Shown piece after piece: positions 9,901 to 17,300 of a stretch of DNA of 19,628 nucleotides. Position 1 is the stretch's first letter, and each line of letters starts with the position of its first letter. The position numbers and the translations under genes are program-made. Source of the stretch: Acanthaster planci (Eukaryota > Echinodermata > Asteroidea > Valvatida > Acanthasteridae); assembly GCF_001949145.1 (NCBI RefSeq), contig NW_019091549.1, positions 368,897 to 388,524 of the forward strand. Reading direction: 5' to 3'. The notes below the pieces were generated by a model. That model made no database searches, was not told the DNA's origin, and worked only from the letters and a program-made list of their open reading frames with translations.

Positions 9901-11028
9901 AGCTTATGGATTCTGCATGATAGTTCAAATTGACTGATTTGACGAAGTCACTTGCATTCCAAAGTTCGACAAGACTCCACTTAGCGTGGATAACAATACT
10001 GGTTTTTTTATCGACTTACAACAAAAACAGGTTTTGTGCCAGGCCTAATGCTATCCGGTCAGTAATGGTGGTAGAGAATAATTCATTTCCGTGCAAGAGG
10101 CATGTGAGATAATGGAGAAGTAACAAAGTCAGTCATCTGAAACATGTATGTTTGTTTTCTCACCATCGTTGTTTTCTTTCTTCAACTCTTCCAGGAGATA
10201 TTCCAATGGATCCTGAGGTTTTGCAACGATCACACCTTCCAGCAACCTCTGGTAACAATTCAAATACATGTGCACAAAGCGAGTTAAAAAGCGGAGACGG
10301 GGAAAGATTTTTAGGGGAAATTTGTGATAATTCAAGTTTCGGGAAAATGTGAAAACTTTTGGGAAGTTTTGCTTTGCTGCTTCATTTGATGAAATACACA
10401 AATACATGGCAACATTGCTGTAGCATAAATACCAATAGCTATGTTGACAACGACACATCTGGCCAACACATGTTATGGTTACACATTAGGCAGTGGATAT
10501 TGTACCGTGAACTAGTTCTGATATGCTTTTGCTGCTGTAACTATTGCTGGCTTGGTACAGAACATGTAACTGAACAGGGGCTCGCACAACTCGACTGTTT
10601 GCCAACTTGACTAAGAACAATTCGACTAGGCCTAGGCCGACTGAGAAAACTTGACCGGTGGGACAACTCAACCATCTGTGCCTAAAAAATGGACAGACAA
10701 CTCGACCGTTTTGAGAATCATCCACTGAGAGAATCTGTGTCGTTATGAGTGCATAAATGCATTTTACATTCACATCACCTAGACCTTTTCTCCAAATTCA
10801 AAAATAAAGAAAGGACTTTGACAATGACAAATTACAGTCTCCCGCACCGGCAATTTATGAGCCTCCCTAGGCCTACATCATGCCCTTGCATTCAACCATT
10901 TTTGAGGAAAATCACAAGTAGTAGGTACTAGATTATTACAATACCTTGTACAGCTCGAAAAGTCCATGCCTTTCGGCATATGTGCCAAACTGAGGAGGTA
11001 TTCTTAAAGGCTTTTTAGTTTGATCCAT
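3617..11028 (-). CDS. AK8: Adenylate kinase 8, complete gene with ten coding exons
   Basis: AK8 is a tandem nucleoside monophosphate kinase that interconverts ATP, AMP and ADP; in animals it is associated with motile cilia and sperm flagella. Coding exons in transcript order are 11028-10945, 10248-10164, 9868-9705, 9135-8985, 8279-8208, 7489-7286, 6132-6001, 5553-5464, 5210-5069 and 3944-3617. All introns are GT-AG and the phases match throughout. The sum is 1452 nt, or 483 residues plus stop, close to the roughly 479 residues of human AK8. The first kinase domain has its P-loop GPPASGKT at residues 64-71 and the AMP-site block GWVLDGFPQTREQA at 135-148. The second has GPTGSGKS at 276-283 and GWVLRGFPRTREQ at 350-362. 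The start codon has A at -3 and G at +4. No lesion is visible. Identity is very likely; AK5, AK7 and AK9 differ in domain layout. Confidence 0.93.
3945..5068 (-). other. AK8 intron 9
   Basis: 1124 bp. No exon is seen. The stretch 4045-4824 may be a decayed DNA transposon, listed separately. Confidence 0.7.
4045..4824. mobile_element. Decayed repeat with ACATTAA ends and GGCAAGTA motifs
   Basis: The left edge reads GACATTAACGG. The right edge, on the other strand, reads CAACATTAAT. Both are followed inward by CTTGCCC or GGCAAGTA words, and a local inverted repeat TTGGGCAAGTA / TACTTGCCCAA lies near 4763-4796. This looks like a fossil DNA transposon of a kind common in marine deuterostomes. 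I found no clear target duplication and no transposase remnant, so the boundaries are rough. Confidence 0.35.
5069..5210 (-). CDS. AK8: AK8 coding exon 9
   Basis: Encodes residues 328-374. GWVLRGFPRTREQAENL is the AMP-site block of the second domain, with Arg where the canonical kinase has Asp (DGFPR). Human AK8 is also atypical here, so this is a family trait rather than damage. The acceptor is TTTGCTCCAG and the donor ACAG/GTGAGT, phase 2. Confidence 0.92.
5464..5553 (-). CDS. AK8: AK8 coding exon 8
   Basis: Encodes residues 298-327, including SSGQLVQEAI and GEAIKPYVERNML, the AMP-lid part of the second kinase domain that covers the nucleotide. The acceptor is TTTGTCTGCAG and the donor CTAG/GTGAGT. 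Both junctions are phase 1 and the split codons give Val at both ends. Confidence 0.9.
   Translation of the reverse strand, partial: CHPVNLYRKQSLMSPRLERPLNLTWKGIC
5554..6000 (-). other. AK8 intron 7
   Basis: 447 bp, AT-rich. I see nothing beyond the splice signals. Confidence 0.75.
6001..6132 (-). CDS. AK8: AK8 coding exon 7, second P-loop
   Basis: Encodes residues 254-297. TPRIVLLGPTGSGKSVQAA contains the Walker A motif of the second kinase domain (GPTGSGKS, residues 276-283, Lys282 contacting phosphate). Having a second intact P-loop separates AK8 from single-domain adenylate kinases. The acceptor is TTCCTCCAG and the donor AACG/GTGAGT, phase 1. Confidence 0.93.
6133..7285 (-). other. AK8 intron 6
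   Basis: 1153 bp, the longest AK8 intron. It contains a dispersed-repeat fragment at 6498-6671, listed separately. The remainder is AT-rich and shows no exon. Confidence 0.75.
6498..6671 (+). repeat. Dispersed repeat fragment of deuterostome type
   Basis: The segment runs from GGGATGCTAATCCCATTGCAG through GGAGAGAGGCAACTTGGGTA and CCAAAGGACACAACACATGG to CTTGATCCGAAGTCATAAAC and CCTAACCAGG. I recognise this order of blocks from a common interspersed repeat in sea urchin, amphioxus and fish genomes, with SINE-like character, though I cannot name the family. It is not coding. Confidence 0.55.
7286..7489 (-). CDS. AK8: AK8 coding exon 6, lid and linker
   Basis: Encodes residues 186-253. YHTTFDYP is the lid segment of the first kinase domain, and NADQPKADVFSQ closes that domain and leads into the second. 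The acceptor is TGTCCCTAG. The donor is best placed as CAGG/GTATGT because only that choice gives the phase 1 junction needed by exon 7. Confidence 0.9.
7490..8207 (-). other. AK8 intron 5
   Basis: 718 bp. It contains a tRNA-derived, SINE-like segment near 7983-8073 on the opposite strand, listed separately. No exon is seen in the rest. Confidence 0.75.
7983..8073 (+). repeat. tRNA-derived SINE head with A and B boxes
   Basis: TAGCAAAGTGTC resembles the internal polymerase III A box, and GGTTCGAGTCC at 8032-8042 is a full B box. Spacing between them is tRNA-like. The T stem does not pair fully (G-A mismatch, G-T wobble), so this is not a working tRNA gene. A run of T starting near 8062 could act as a polymerase III terminator. 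This fits a SINE head or an old tRNA pseudogene in the AK8 intron, opposite to AK8. Confidence 0.6.
8208..8279 (-). CDS. AK8: AK8 coding exon 5
   Basis: Encodes residues 162-185. APDTVLIER followed by GKRVDPETG is the AK signature where a central beta strand leads into the lid; the Arg of GKR belongs to the basic set around the phosphates. It is only 72 nt. The acceptor is CACTGCAG and the donor GGAG/GTGGGG, phase 1 on both sides. Confidence 0.9.
8280..8984 (-). other. AK8 intron 4
   Basis: 705 bp with no coding signal. It carries a diverged two-copy tandem duplication at 8699-8796, listed separately. Confidence 0.75.
8699..8796. repeat. Two-copy tandem duplication, about 48 bp unit
   Basis: Copy 1 (8699-8746) and copy 2 (8747-8796) both run CAGCACCC-TGGGAA-ATGCTCCAGTT, then GTGC, CATTCAG and AAAAC, with a few substitutions and a two-base length difference. 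The copies abut with no spacer. Confidence 0.75.
8985..9135 (-). CDS. AK8: AK8 coding exon 4, AMP-binding block
   Basis: Encodes residues 112-161. The sequence CIKKGWVLDGFPQTREQA is the conserved adenylate kinase stretch that places the AMP-binding DGFPRT-type loop, here with Gln in place of Arg after Pro. The acceptor CTGATGGGCAG has a poor pyrimidine tract, but the frame and the 151-nt length fit both neighbours. The donor is TTCG/GTAGGT, phase 1. Confidence 0.9.
9136..9704 (-). other. AK8 intron 3
   Basis: 569 bp of AT-rich sequence. I see no exon, repeat or motif to report. Confidence 0.75.
9705..9868 (-). CDS. AK8: AK8 coding exon 3, first P-loop
   Basis: Encodes residues 57-111. It opens with the beta strand PAIIIQ and the Walker A motif GPPASGKT, which binds the ATP phosphates; Lys70 is the key residue. 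The rest matches the AMP-lid region of AK8. The acceptor is TTCCTCAG and the donor GAG/GTTTGT, phase 0. Confidence 0.93.
10164..10248 (-). CDS. AK8: AK8 coding exon 2
   Basis: Encodes residues 29-56, running from RLLEGVIV to KKENND, a charged helical stretch just before the first kinase domain. The acceptor reads TTGTTACCAG and the donor GATG/GTGAGA. The exon ends in phase 1 and shares its last codon (Val57) with exon 3. Confidence 0.88.
10249..10944 (-). other. AK8 intron 1
   Basis: 696 bp with no exon-like sequence. The one structured part is a degenerate tandem array around 10580-10712, listed separately. Confidence 0.8.
10580..10712. repeat. Degenerate tandem repeat of CAACTCGACTG-like units
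   Basis: Within about 130 bp the words CAACTCGACTG, CAACTTGACTA, CAATTCGACTA, ACTTGACCG, CAACTCAACCA and CAACTCGACCG recur with uneven spacing. This is a decayed minisatellite with an 11-nt core and 15-25 nt periodicity. GGCCTAGGCC-type palindromic sequence lies in the middle, at about 10628-10640. No coding or regulatory role is apparent. Confidence 0.6.
10945..11028 (-). CDS. AK8: AK8 coding exon 1
   Basis: Encodes residues 1-28, from MDQTKKPLRIPPQFGTYAER to ELYK. The RIPP motif and the Phe-Glu-Leu near the end match the start of vertebrate AK8. The donor reads TACAAG/GTATTG and the intron is phase 0. The ATG lies in AAAATGG, a good initiation context. Confidence 0.88.
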
Positions 11029-11118
11029 TTTCTTCAGATCTTCCTAATTTTCGTGTGGAGCAAAGCGTCACGCATGAGCGTACGTACGTGAGCTAGCTAT
11101 ACGACGTACGCGCGTATC

Positions 11119-11135
11119 GTTGCCAGCAGTTGCCA
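11119..11135 (+). promoter_or_regulatory. Two GTTGCCA half-sites, RFX X-box-like
   Basis: GTTGCCA occurs at 11119-11125 and 11129-11135, a direct repeat with a 10-bp period. GTTGCC is the strong half of the X-box bound by RFX factors at cilia genes. The second, inverted half (RGYAAC) is only partly matched, by AGCAGT. The position, about 100 bp upstream of the AK8 start, is suitable for a cilia gene. Confidence 0.35.
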
Positions 11136-11261
11136 GGGAGTCACAGCCGTACAATTCAGAGTCGTAACGGTTCATTGGTTAATATTTTGTTAAACCAACT
11201 CCTCTGAAGAGACGATTGCCTATTGGTTATTTAACTCTAAATCAGTGAGGGCGCTTGATAA

Positions 11262-11288
11262 AAGATGGCGGCGTCCATGGTAAACTGA
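11262..11288 (+). promoter_or_regulatory. YY1-type AAGATGGCGGC motif and short upstream ORF
   Basis: AAGATGGCGGC at 11262-11272 matches the YY1 consensus, often found just downstream of start sites of housekeeping genes and pointing along the transcript. The embedded ATG (11265) opens an upstream reading frame of seven codons (MAASMVN) and a TGA at 11286-11288. If transcription starts before 11265, this frame could reduce TTF1 translation. Confidence 0.5.
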
Positions 11289-11387
11289 TCGAAAGTCGTA
11301 TCGAGAAGATTTCAGATTTTTTATCTGCACCTACTACATGTAGGCCTACCCTGCGCCGTTAAGTGTTGTTGAAATTCAGTCACCACA

Positions 11388-11396
11388 ATGGATTTG
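11388..11396 (+). CDS. TTF1: TTF1 coding exon 1, three codons
   Basis: ATGGATTTG/GTATGT: an ATG in a strong context (CACCACAATGG) is followed after three codons by a good donor. It joins in phase 0 to exon 2, which has an open frame straight from its acceptor and no early Met of its own after the splice. This start is inferred; an unseen alternative first exon is possible. Confidence 0.6.
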
Positions 11397-14300
11397 GTAT
11401 GTTGTGCTCATTCAATTTCTAGAGGGCTCCGTAGACAAATGATGAAAGGCGAACGAGGCTTCGGCCATGTCGGCCTAGGCTACTTCAACTTGTACTTCGA
11501 CTTTGAGAACTCTAACTTTTAAGTCTAACTTACAGTCTTCATGTTCTAGTCACTTATGACCGAGTAGTGACTTTGAGTTCTCGAAGTAGGGCCTAGGCCT
11601 AATCACGCTTCTTCTTTTGCTGGCTACTACATTTGCTAAGATTCTGGCTGTCATATCCCGTACTGCCAACCGCTATGTAAACTGAATAATGCGTGTCAAT
11701 TTGCCCCTTTATTTTACCCCCTTTAGCACGATAAAAAGATTCACAAATTTCGAGTCTTAAAGCTTACCAGAAAAAGAATCCCTTCCAAGAACACCATTTT
11801 TTTGTCTTTGAGTAAGGTCGTGAATTGATCTACAATTGATCAATCAGATCACAGGTTTTGTAGCTCTTTCACCGCACATTGAATGATGATTGATACTACA
11901 TAATGAGGGTGGTGTTCAGTAGAGATCTCATAGACTCATTTTTTAATAGGAAATTGTGATCAAAATTTGCTTTTCCACACGCTGTAGTTTCTCTTATGTC
12001 AAACTTCAAAATTTGGACATTGTATTTTTAACAAATTTAAGTGAGCCAGCATAGGTCCATTGAAATAAGGCATAGGCCTTGGCATAAATTAAGAGCAAAG
12101 ATTTGATGAAAATCTCAATTTTAGGCTTTCAGTCAAAATTCACACTTATTTTATTGCACAAAATAATCAACAGTTTGCTCTGTATTACGGGCACAAAAAA
12201 CTCCCAACCATCTCAAAATGTCCCCGCTTGAAATCAGTTTTTCTTTGCTTTGCAGATTTCAGTGGTATCCAAACTTACATCAAATGTTTATTATGATATG
12301 TCCTCCAAGATCACTTCAAAAGTTAAACAGAAAAATATAGTTGAAATGTATATTAGCCTCCTTAGCATTGACCAATTAGGTGCATTGTCAGCCTGGAGTG
12401 ACTAGCGCCCTGTAAAAGACAAGGGTGAATTTCTCCTTTTACAAACTTTCATTCATACTGTGCATGCATAATTGACTTGTTGAGCAGGGAGGCCTACTTA
12501 AAAATATTCTTGAGAAAATTTTAAACTGATTTTTGACTGTTCACTTCATAAAGTGCATTTTTTGTTTGTCACTCAAACTCGTAATGCATTGCAAATGTTG
12601 AAACGGTTTACTGACAGTATGCGAATTTGATAAATTCAGTCTTTTGAGTGGAAATTTGAGCCTTGTGCAAATTTATGTTCTCATTTATAAAGAGCATGCT
12701 CAGTGCAAGTGAACTCAATCATAAGAGAGTGTAAATGATAATCAACTGATCAACTCAAGATGGCTGCAATCACTTTTGGACCAAGAAGTTTTGCTGTGGT
12801 ACTTCATGGCTGTATACTCATACACTTTGGACCACAATGGGTCAATCTTCAAGATTGTATAAGTGTGTTGTGCTATTTGATCCTTTTATGCAAGGTCAAA
12901 TTTCCAAGTCCAGAACACTCTGCTTACTGGGCATATTCAGTTGCCGTGCCGATACAAAACTTAGTACTGTTTTTTATTAAATACAAAGTGCCTTGCTTTG
13001 GGCTTCTTGTTGGATTGAAATAGTTTATAAAAAAAATTCACATTTTCATCACAATGTAATCATCATGACTGTATCTTAATGATATTTTTGATCAGGCATT
13101 AGGCCTGATGCAAAGTAGTGATGGTAGGGTTTGACTTTCCTTAATCGTAAGGCACCAAATTCTTGAAAACTGACCAAAAACTTTCCCATACAAATACATT
13201 CATCTTTCAGAATCCTGATGCAGATCTTGCCGTGCGAAAGAAGAAAAAGAAGAAGAAGAAAAGGAAACATGCAGAGACTCCAGCGGACTATGCCTGGATA
13301 AAAACTGAGCCTGAGACTGAGTGGTTGAGTGTACAAAGTCAGAATCTTGACTTTGGGACCATAGACAACAACCGAACCCTTGGTGCTCCCAAGGAAACAA
13401 GGAAGAAAAAAAAGAAGGTGAAATCTGAAGACCCAGTGGAAAATGTGCCCAGTGTGGATGCAGAAATGGTGTGTGATTTTGGCATCTCGGATAGCACTGA
13501 TCATTCAGATGAGGCAAAGCAGATCCTTAAAAAGAAAAGGAAGAGGAAAAGAAAACGCTCTATTCTCCAGGAAGCACAGTCCGAGGAGACAAGTTCTATA
13601 GCGGGGGATTCACAGCAGGAGGTTCAAGATGGAGTTGAGGACTGTCCCTTGTCTTTCCGGGCTGAACCTCAATCACACAAATGCAAGAAGAACAAGAAGT
13701 GTAAGGTACAAGAGCAGCCGTCTCCAGGAACATTAACGGCAGATGTGGCCGAGTCACAACACATAATGCCTGCTGTTTCAGAGGCGACTAAGGAGAAAGT
13801 TGCTGATAAAAGCCGCAAGAAAAAGAAACACAAGGCAAAAGACCATCTTGACAGTCCGATGAGTACCGATGCGGATGGAGACCAGACTTCAGGGAAGATT
13901 ACTGTGACTGACACAACTGAGGATGATGCAAGGCATAAGAAGAGAAAAAGGAAAGCCCAGGACAAGCTCAATGAACTGCACTACGAGGAACCCCAAGGGC
14001 TGGCAGATGCTAATTGCAAAAATCAAGATGACTTGGTCTCAGAGGGTGTGGGATACCCTGTGCGAATAAAGAAAGGAAAAAGAAAGAAGAAAGATTTGGA
14101 TGAGCATTTGCAAACAGGAGGGAGTGCCGAATCACAGATTTCTCCTAATACTGTGGACATGCAGGAGAAGCTGTCATCGCAAGAGGAGGATCCCAAACCC
14201 AGGAAGAGAAAAAAGAAATCCACTGGTTGGAACAATGGTAATGATGACCCCATATGTCTGCAGTCGTCTGAAATAGAGATTGGTGAGCAAAAACTAGTGG

Positions 14301-17300
14301 ATGGACATCTTCGCAAGGTAAAACTTACAGAGGCACGGCAAATCGCTGTCAGTGATCATACCCCTGTCACCCGATGAAAATGGCTCTCCGTCCCTGGACG
14401 AGTCTCCGGACCCCAGGGCAGTCCTCAGAAAGAATCCCTCACCGTATAAGGGTAGGAAAAAGGCCGGGGACAGAGGTCAGAGTTAGGGATCAACCGATGA
14501 TCAGATCGGACTTCGGATCAGGCCGATGTTGGCCAACATCCGCAAAACATTAGACTTGACTCAATTCGGGATCTCTGTGACGTCTTCACTTTGGATACAT
14601 ATCGAGCACAGACATACAGTTGCATAGACCACCAGTCTTACGCATATAACTATGATTTTGAAAAGCATGGGCAAACAATGGGCAAATGGCAGTGCGTTCA
14701 GGGCATATTACACACAACACACTTATATATAATTTATATGTCTGTGATATCAATACCGCATGCCATTACTTGCTTGGTGTCCTCTTGTGTCCGCTTGGCT
14801 CAGTTTAGAAATCCTGCCATGACAAATCTGCCAACCGTTTGTACACAGCGAATGGCTGATTGGGCTCATCTACCAAAAGTGGTAGCAGCCAATCACATTG
14901 CTGGACTTGTTCTACTTCATTCCTACCTGCATTATAATGAACGAGTCTACGAGTCTGACTACTTTGATTGGTGGAAATTCCGTATACTGTACATTATGCA
15001 AGATCATGCCGTTTGTATGCAGTTTTGAATAACTACATATTACCGACGGGGGTCTGATCGGCTTATCCATCAAGTCGGACTTACTGACTGGTGACGTATG
15101 ACAACATTGCACAATAAAGGCTATCAAATGAGGGTGCCTTATAAGGGTTATGCGAGCTGCCAGCTCGGAGGATGGTTTTTTTTGGCGGATTGAGTGCGCA
15201 GAATAAAAATAATGTGTACCCCGATAAAAATCTTTTTGACATCATGCCTAAATCCGACTTGATGCAAGTCTAGCAAAACATTGCATCTGCAAAATTTAGC
15301 CTTCCTTGCTGATATAATTGCTGATGTTAAATTGAAGAAAGGAAGAAACTCTGCATTCAGTTTTGGCAAACACATATGTCATATTTTTATTTGAGCTTTA
15401 ATAAAAACTGTGTTTTTTCATTTGGTGAGATAAATGAACCATGAATAGTTGCTCATGCGCACTGCCAAAAACCGCAGTCGGCATGGCGCTGGGCTTTTGA
15501 CAGTGCGTACGTGCAGTGTTATTCATGACTTTAGTGCATGAGGTGTGCTCGGAATTCTCAGGTAAGCCTGTCAGATTCTACAAGACTGGTTTTCTGGGAG
15601 GTCGTCTCGTGTGAATATAGGGCCCTCTATTGGTAGTGCTATTCGGCTGTGCTCGCCAGCGCATTTCGCCTGCACGGTGCACAGTCCAAAACAGTAAATC
15701 CAGTCTTGGGGCAAGACTAGCTCACTTCCTATTAAGGATGCGTTTTCAGTTATTGTCAGTAAAAAACATCGGACATCGGCCGATGTTCGCATTAGACCAT
15801 CGGACAGTGGATCGGCAGTTAAAACCTACATTGGTTGATTCCTAGGTCAGAGTGGATGCTCCAAAGCTCCGGCTGCTGACAGGTTGTTGGAGGCCAAAGC
15901 ATCGGTCTTTGCTGGCAAGATGGGGTGGTCCTCTGCTGCGGAAGAAGAGGACGAGTCATGGATTCAGGATCTTCCTTTCTACGTAGGAACTTCCACGTGT
16001 ACTTCCTTGCGTAGAAAACCAATACAAAAAGAAGGTTTGCCCCCATTTACTTCATGATTTTTTCCACTACATATTTGAAGGTACAGTCCATCATTTGCAG
16101 TTACCCAAAATGTGATTGATGAAATGATTGTTGAAAGGCATACTTGGTCTGAAGATGGCTATCTGACAAAAAGAAAGTGAAGTTATTCTCTGGCAGGTTG
16201 TCATTTTGAAGAACACAGTGAAAGAAGTCCATTGCTAATGTTGCATCTAAAGATGCATTTTGGAAAATTGCTATAAGAAGATTTGTTGGTTTAGTATGTG
16301 ACATCCCAAAGCTGCATTTGAACGTGAGAATGTGTCCCAGATGCCGAATGCAGGCACAGTTAATAACATGACTCGGTAACTTTTGATCTAAAATCGAAGC
16401 TCCTGAGCATTGTTTTCTTGGGAGTGTTCGATGAGCTGAAACTTCCTCAGGCTGGCTCGTATGAACCCTTCTTATGAGTTTGAGTAACTTTGTTGCCTCA
16501 AAGGAAGGTATTGACCAATAATGGACAGTACCGTGAAGTATTGGAATGCCAAACTAAAAAACTTAATCTGGAAAATCACACAAGAACCTTTGTGTCTTTT
16601 ATCAAAACAAAAAGCAGAAACTAAGAAGTGCGTTGCTGATTACTGAGCCTTTTTTTTTCTCTTTATCTGTTTTTTTTTTAAGTTGAATGGCTTGAATTAA
16701 AGTACCTTTACTTGCTCCTGTGTGTTTGCACAAATAATCCATCTGCTTTCAACATTCAAAAAAGACATTTTTCAACCTCTCAGTGAACATACCAGCACAG
16801 TGCTACTGTACATTGATATCGATAGCAACTTCCAAATAATGGGTCTGGTCGCAGGAACTTTACAAACACCACAACTGAGGCTTTTTGATAGGGGGTGGTG
16901 AGAACAAAGTTAGGGATTTTGAGGATTTTGGGACTTAGCAACAACGAAAATTTATTTATTAACACTGAAAATGGGAGCAAAGTGATAACAAGGTATATTT
17001 ACACTGTTTTAATGTAAGGATTAGGTACAAAAACAGCGCCCCCTAGTGTCACATGCTGTCAGCGCCCCCCTCCCTTTCATATTTCCTTGGCTGGGCACAT
17101 TTTTTATTTATGTGTATGTCATCTCATCACAGACTTGTATTACTGCTGCCATGCGACAAAAAATGTGAAGCATTATCGTCAAAGAAAAAAAATCGGAACA
17201 AAAACAACAGGTGATCGTCAGGCGTTGCCATTTGTGCTCTGACAGCAGGTCCGTGTTTAAAGCCCTTTTGTGGGCCTTGATCATATTTTCAATCAGTGTT

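Larger units (their letters stand above)
11029..11387. promoter_or_regulatory. Bidirectional AK8/TTF1 promoter
   Basis: Only 359 bp separate the two start codons, so both 5' UTRs and both core promoters must lie here unless an upstream noncoding exon exists. The AK8-proximal half is CpG-rich with TACG repeats. Inverted CCAAT boxes (ATTGG) at 11174-11178 and 11222-11226, about 48 bp apart, are candidate NF-Y sites. No TATA box stands out. Transcription start sites cannot be placed from sequence. Confidence 0.7.

Noticed and set aside
3617-11028. AK7, AK9 or a single-domain adenylate kinase as the minus-strand gene
   Set aside because: Two kinase domains in 483 residues, the RIPP N-terminus and the NPLPKR tail fit AK8; AK9 is much longer and AK7 has a different N-terminal domain.
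12760-13023. 87-residue plus-strand frame in TTF1 intron 1
   Set aside because: No recognisable domain, no fitting splice sites, AT-rich composition like the surrounding intron.
13076-13504. 142-residue minus-strand open frame opposite TTF1 exon 2
   Set aside because: It is the complement of purine-rich lysine codons, giving Leu/Phe/Ser-rich sequence with no family features. The other minus-strand frames at 13200-14316 are the same effect.
14318-14330. Calling the 13-mer a working intron
   Set aside because: Animal spliceosomes need several tens of bases for donor, branch point and acceptor; listed only as an anomaly.
14591-15028. 145-residue open frame inside the transposon as a transposase or host gene
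   Set aside because: No hAT dimerisation motif, zinc finger or catalytic pattern is visible, and the element is short with typical non-autonomous structure.
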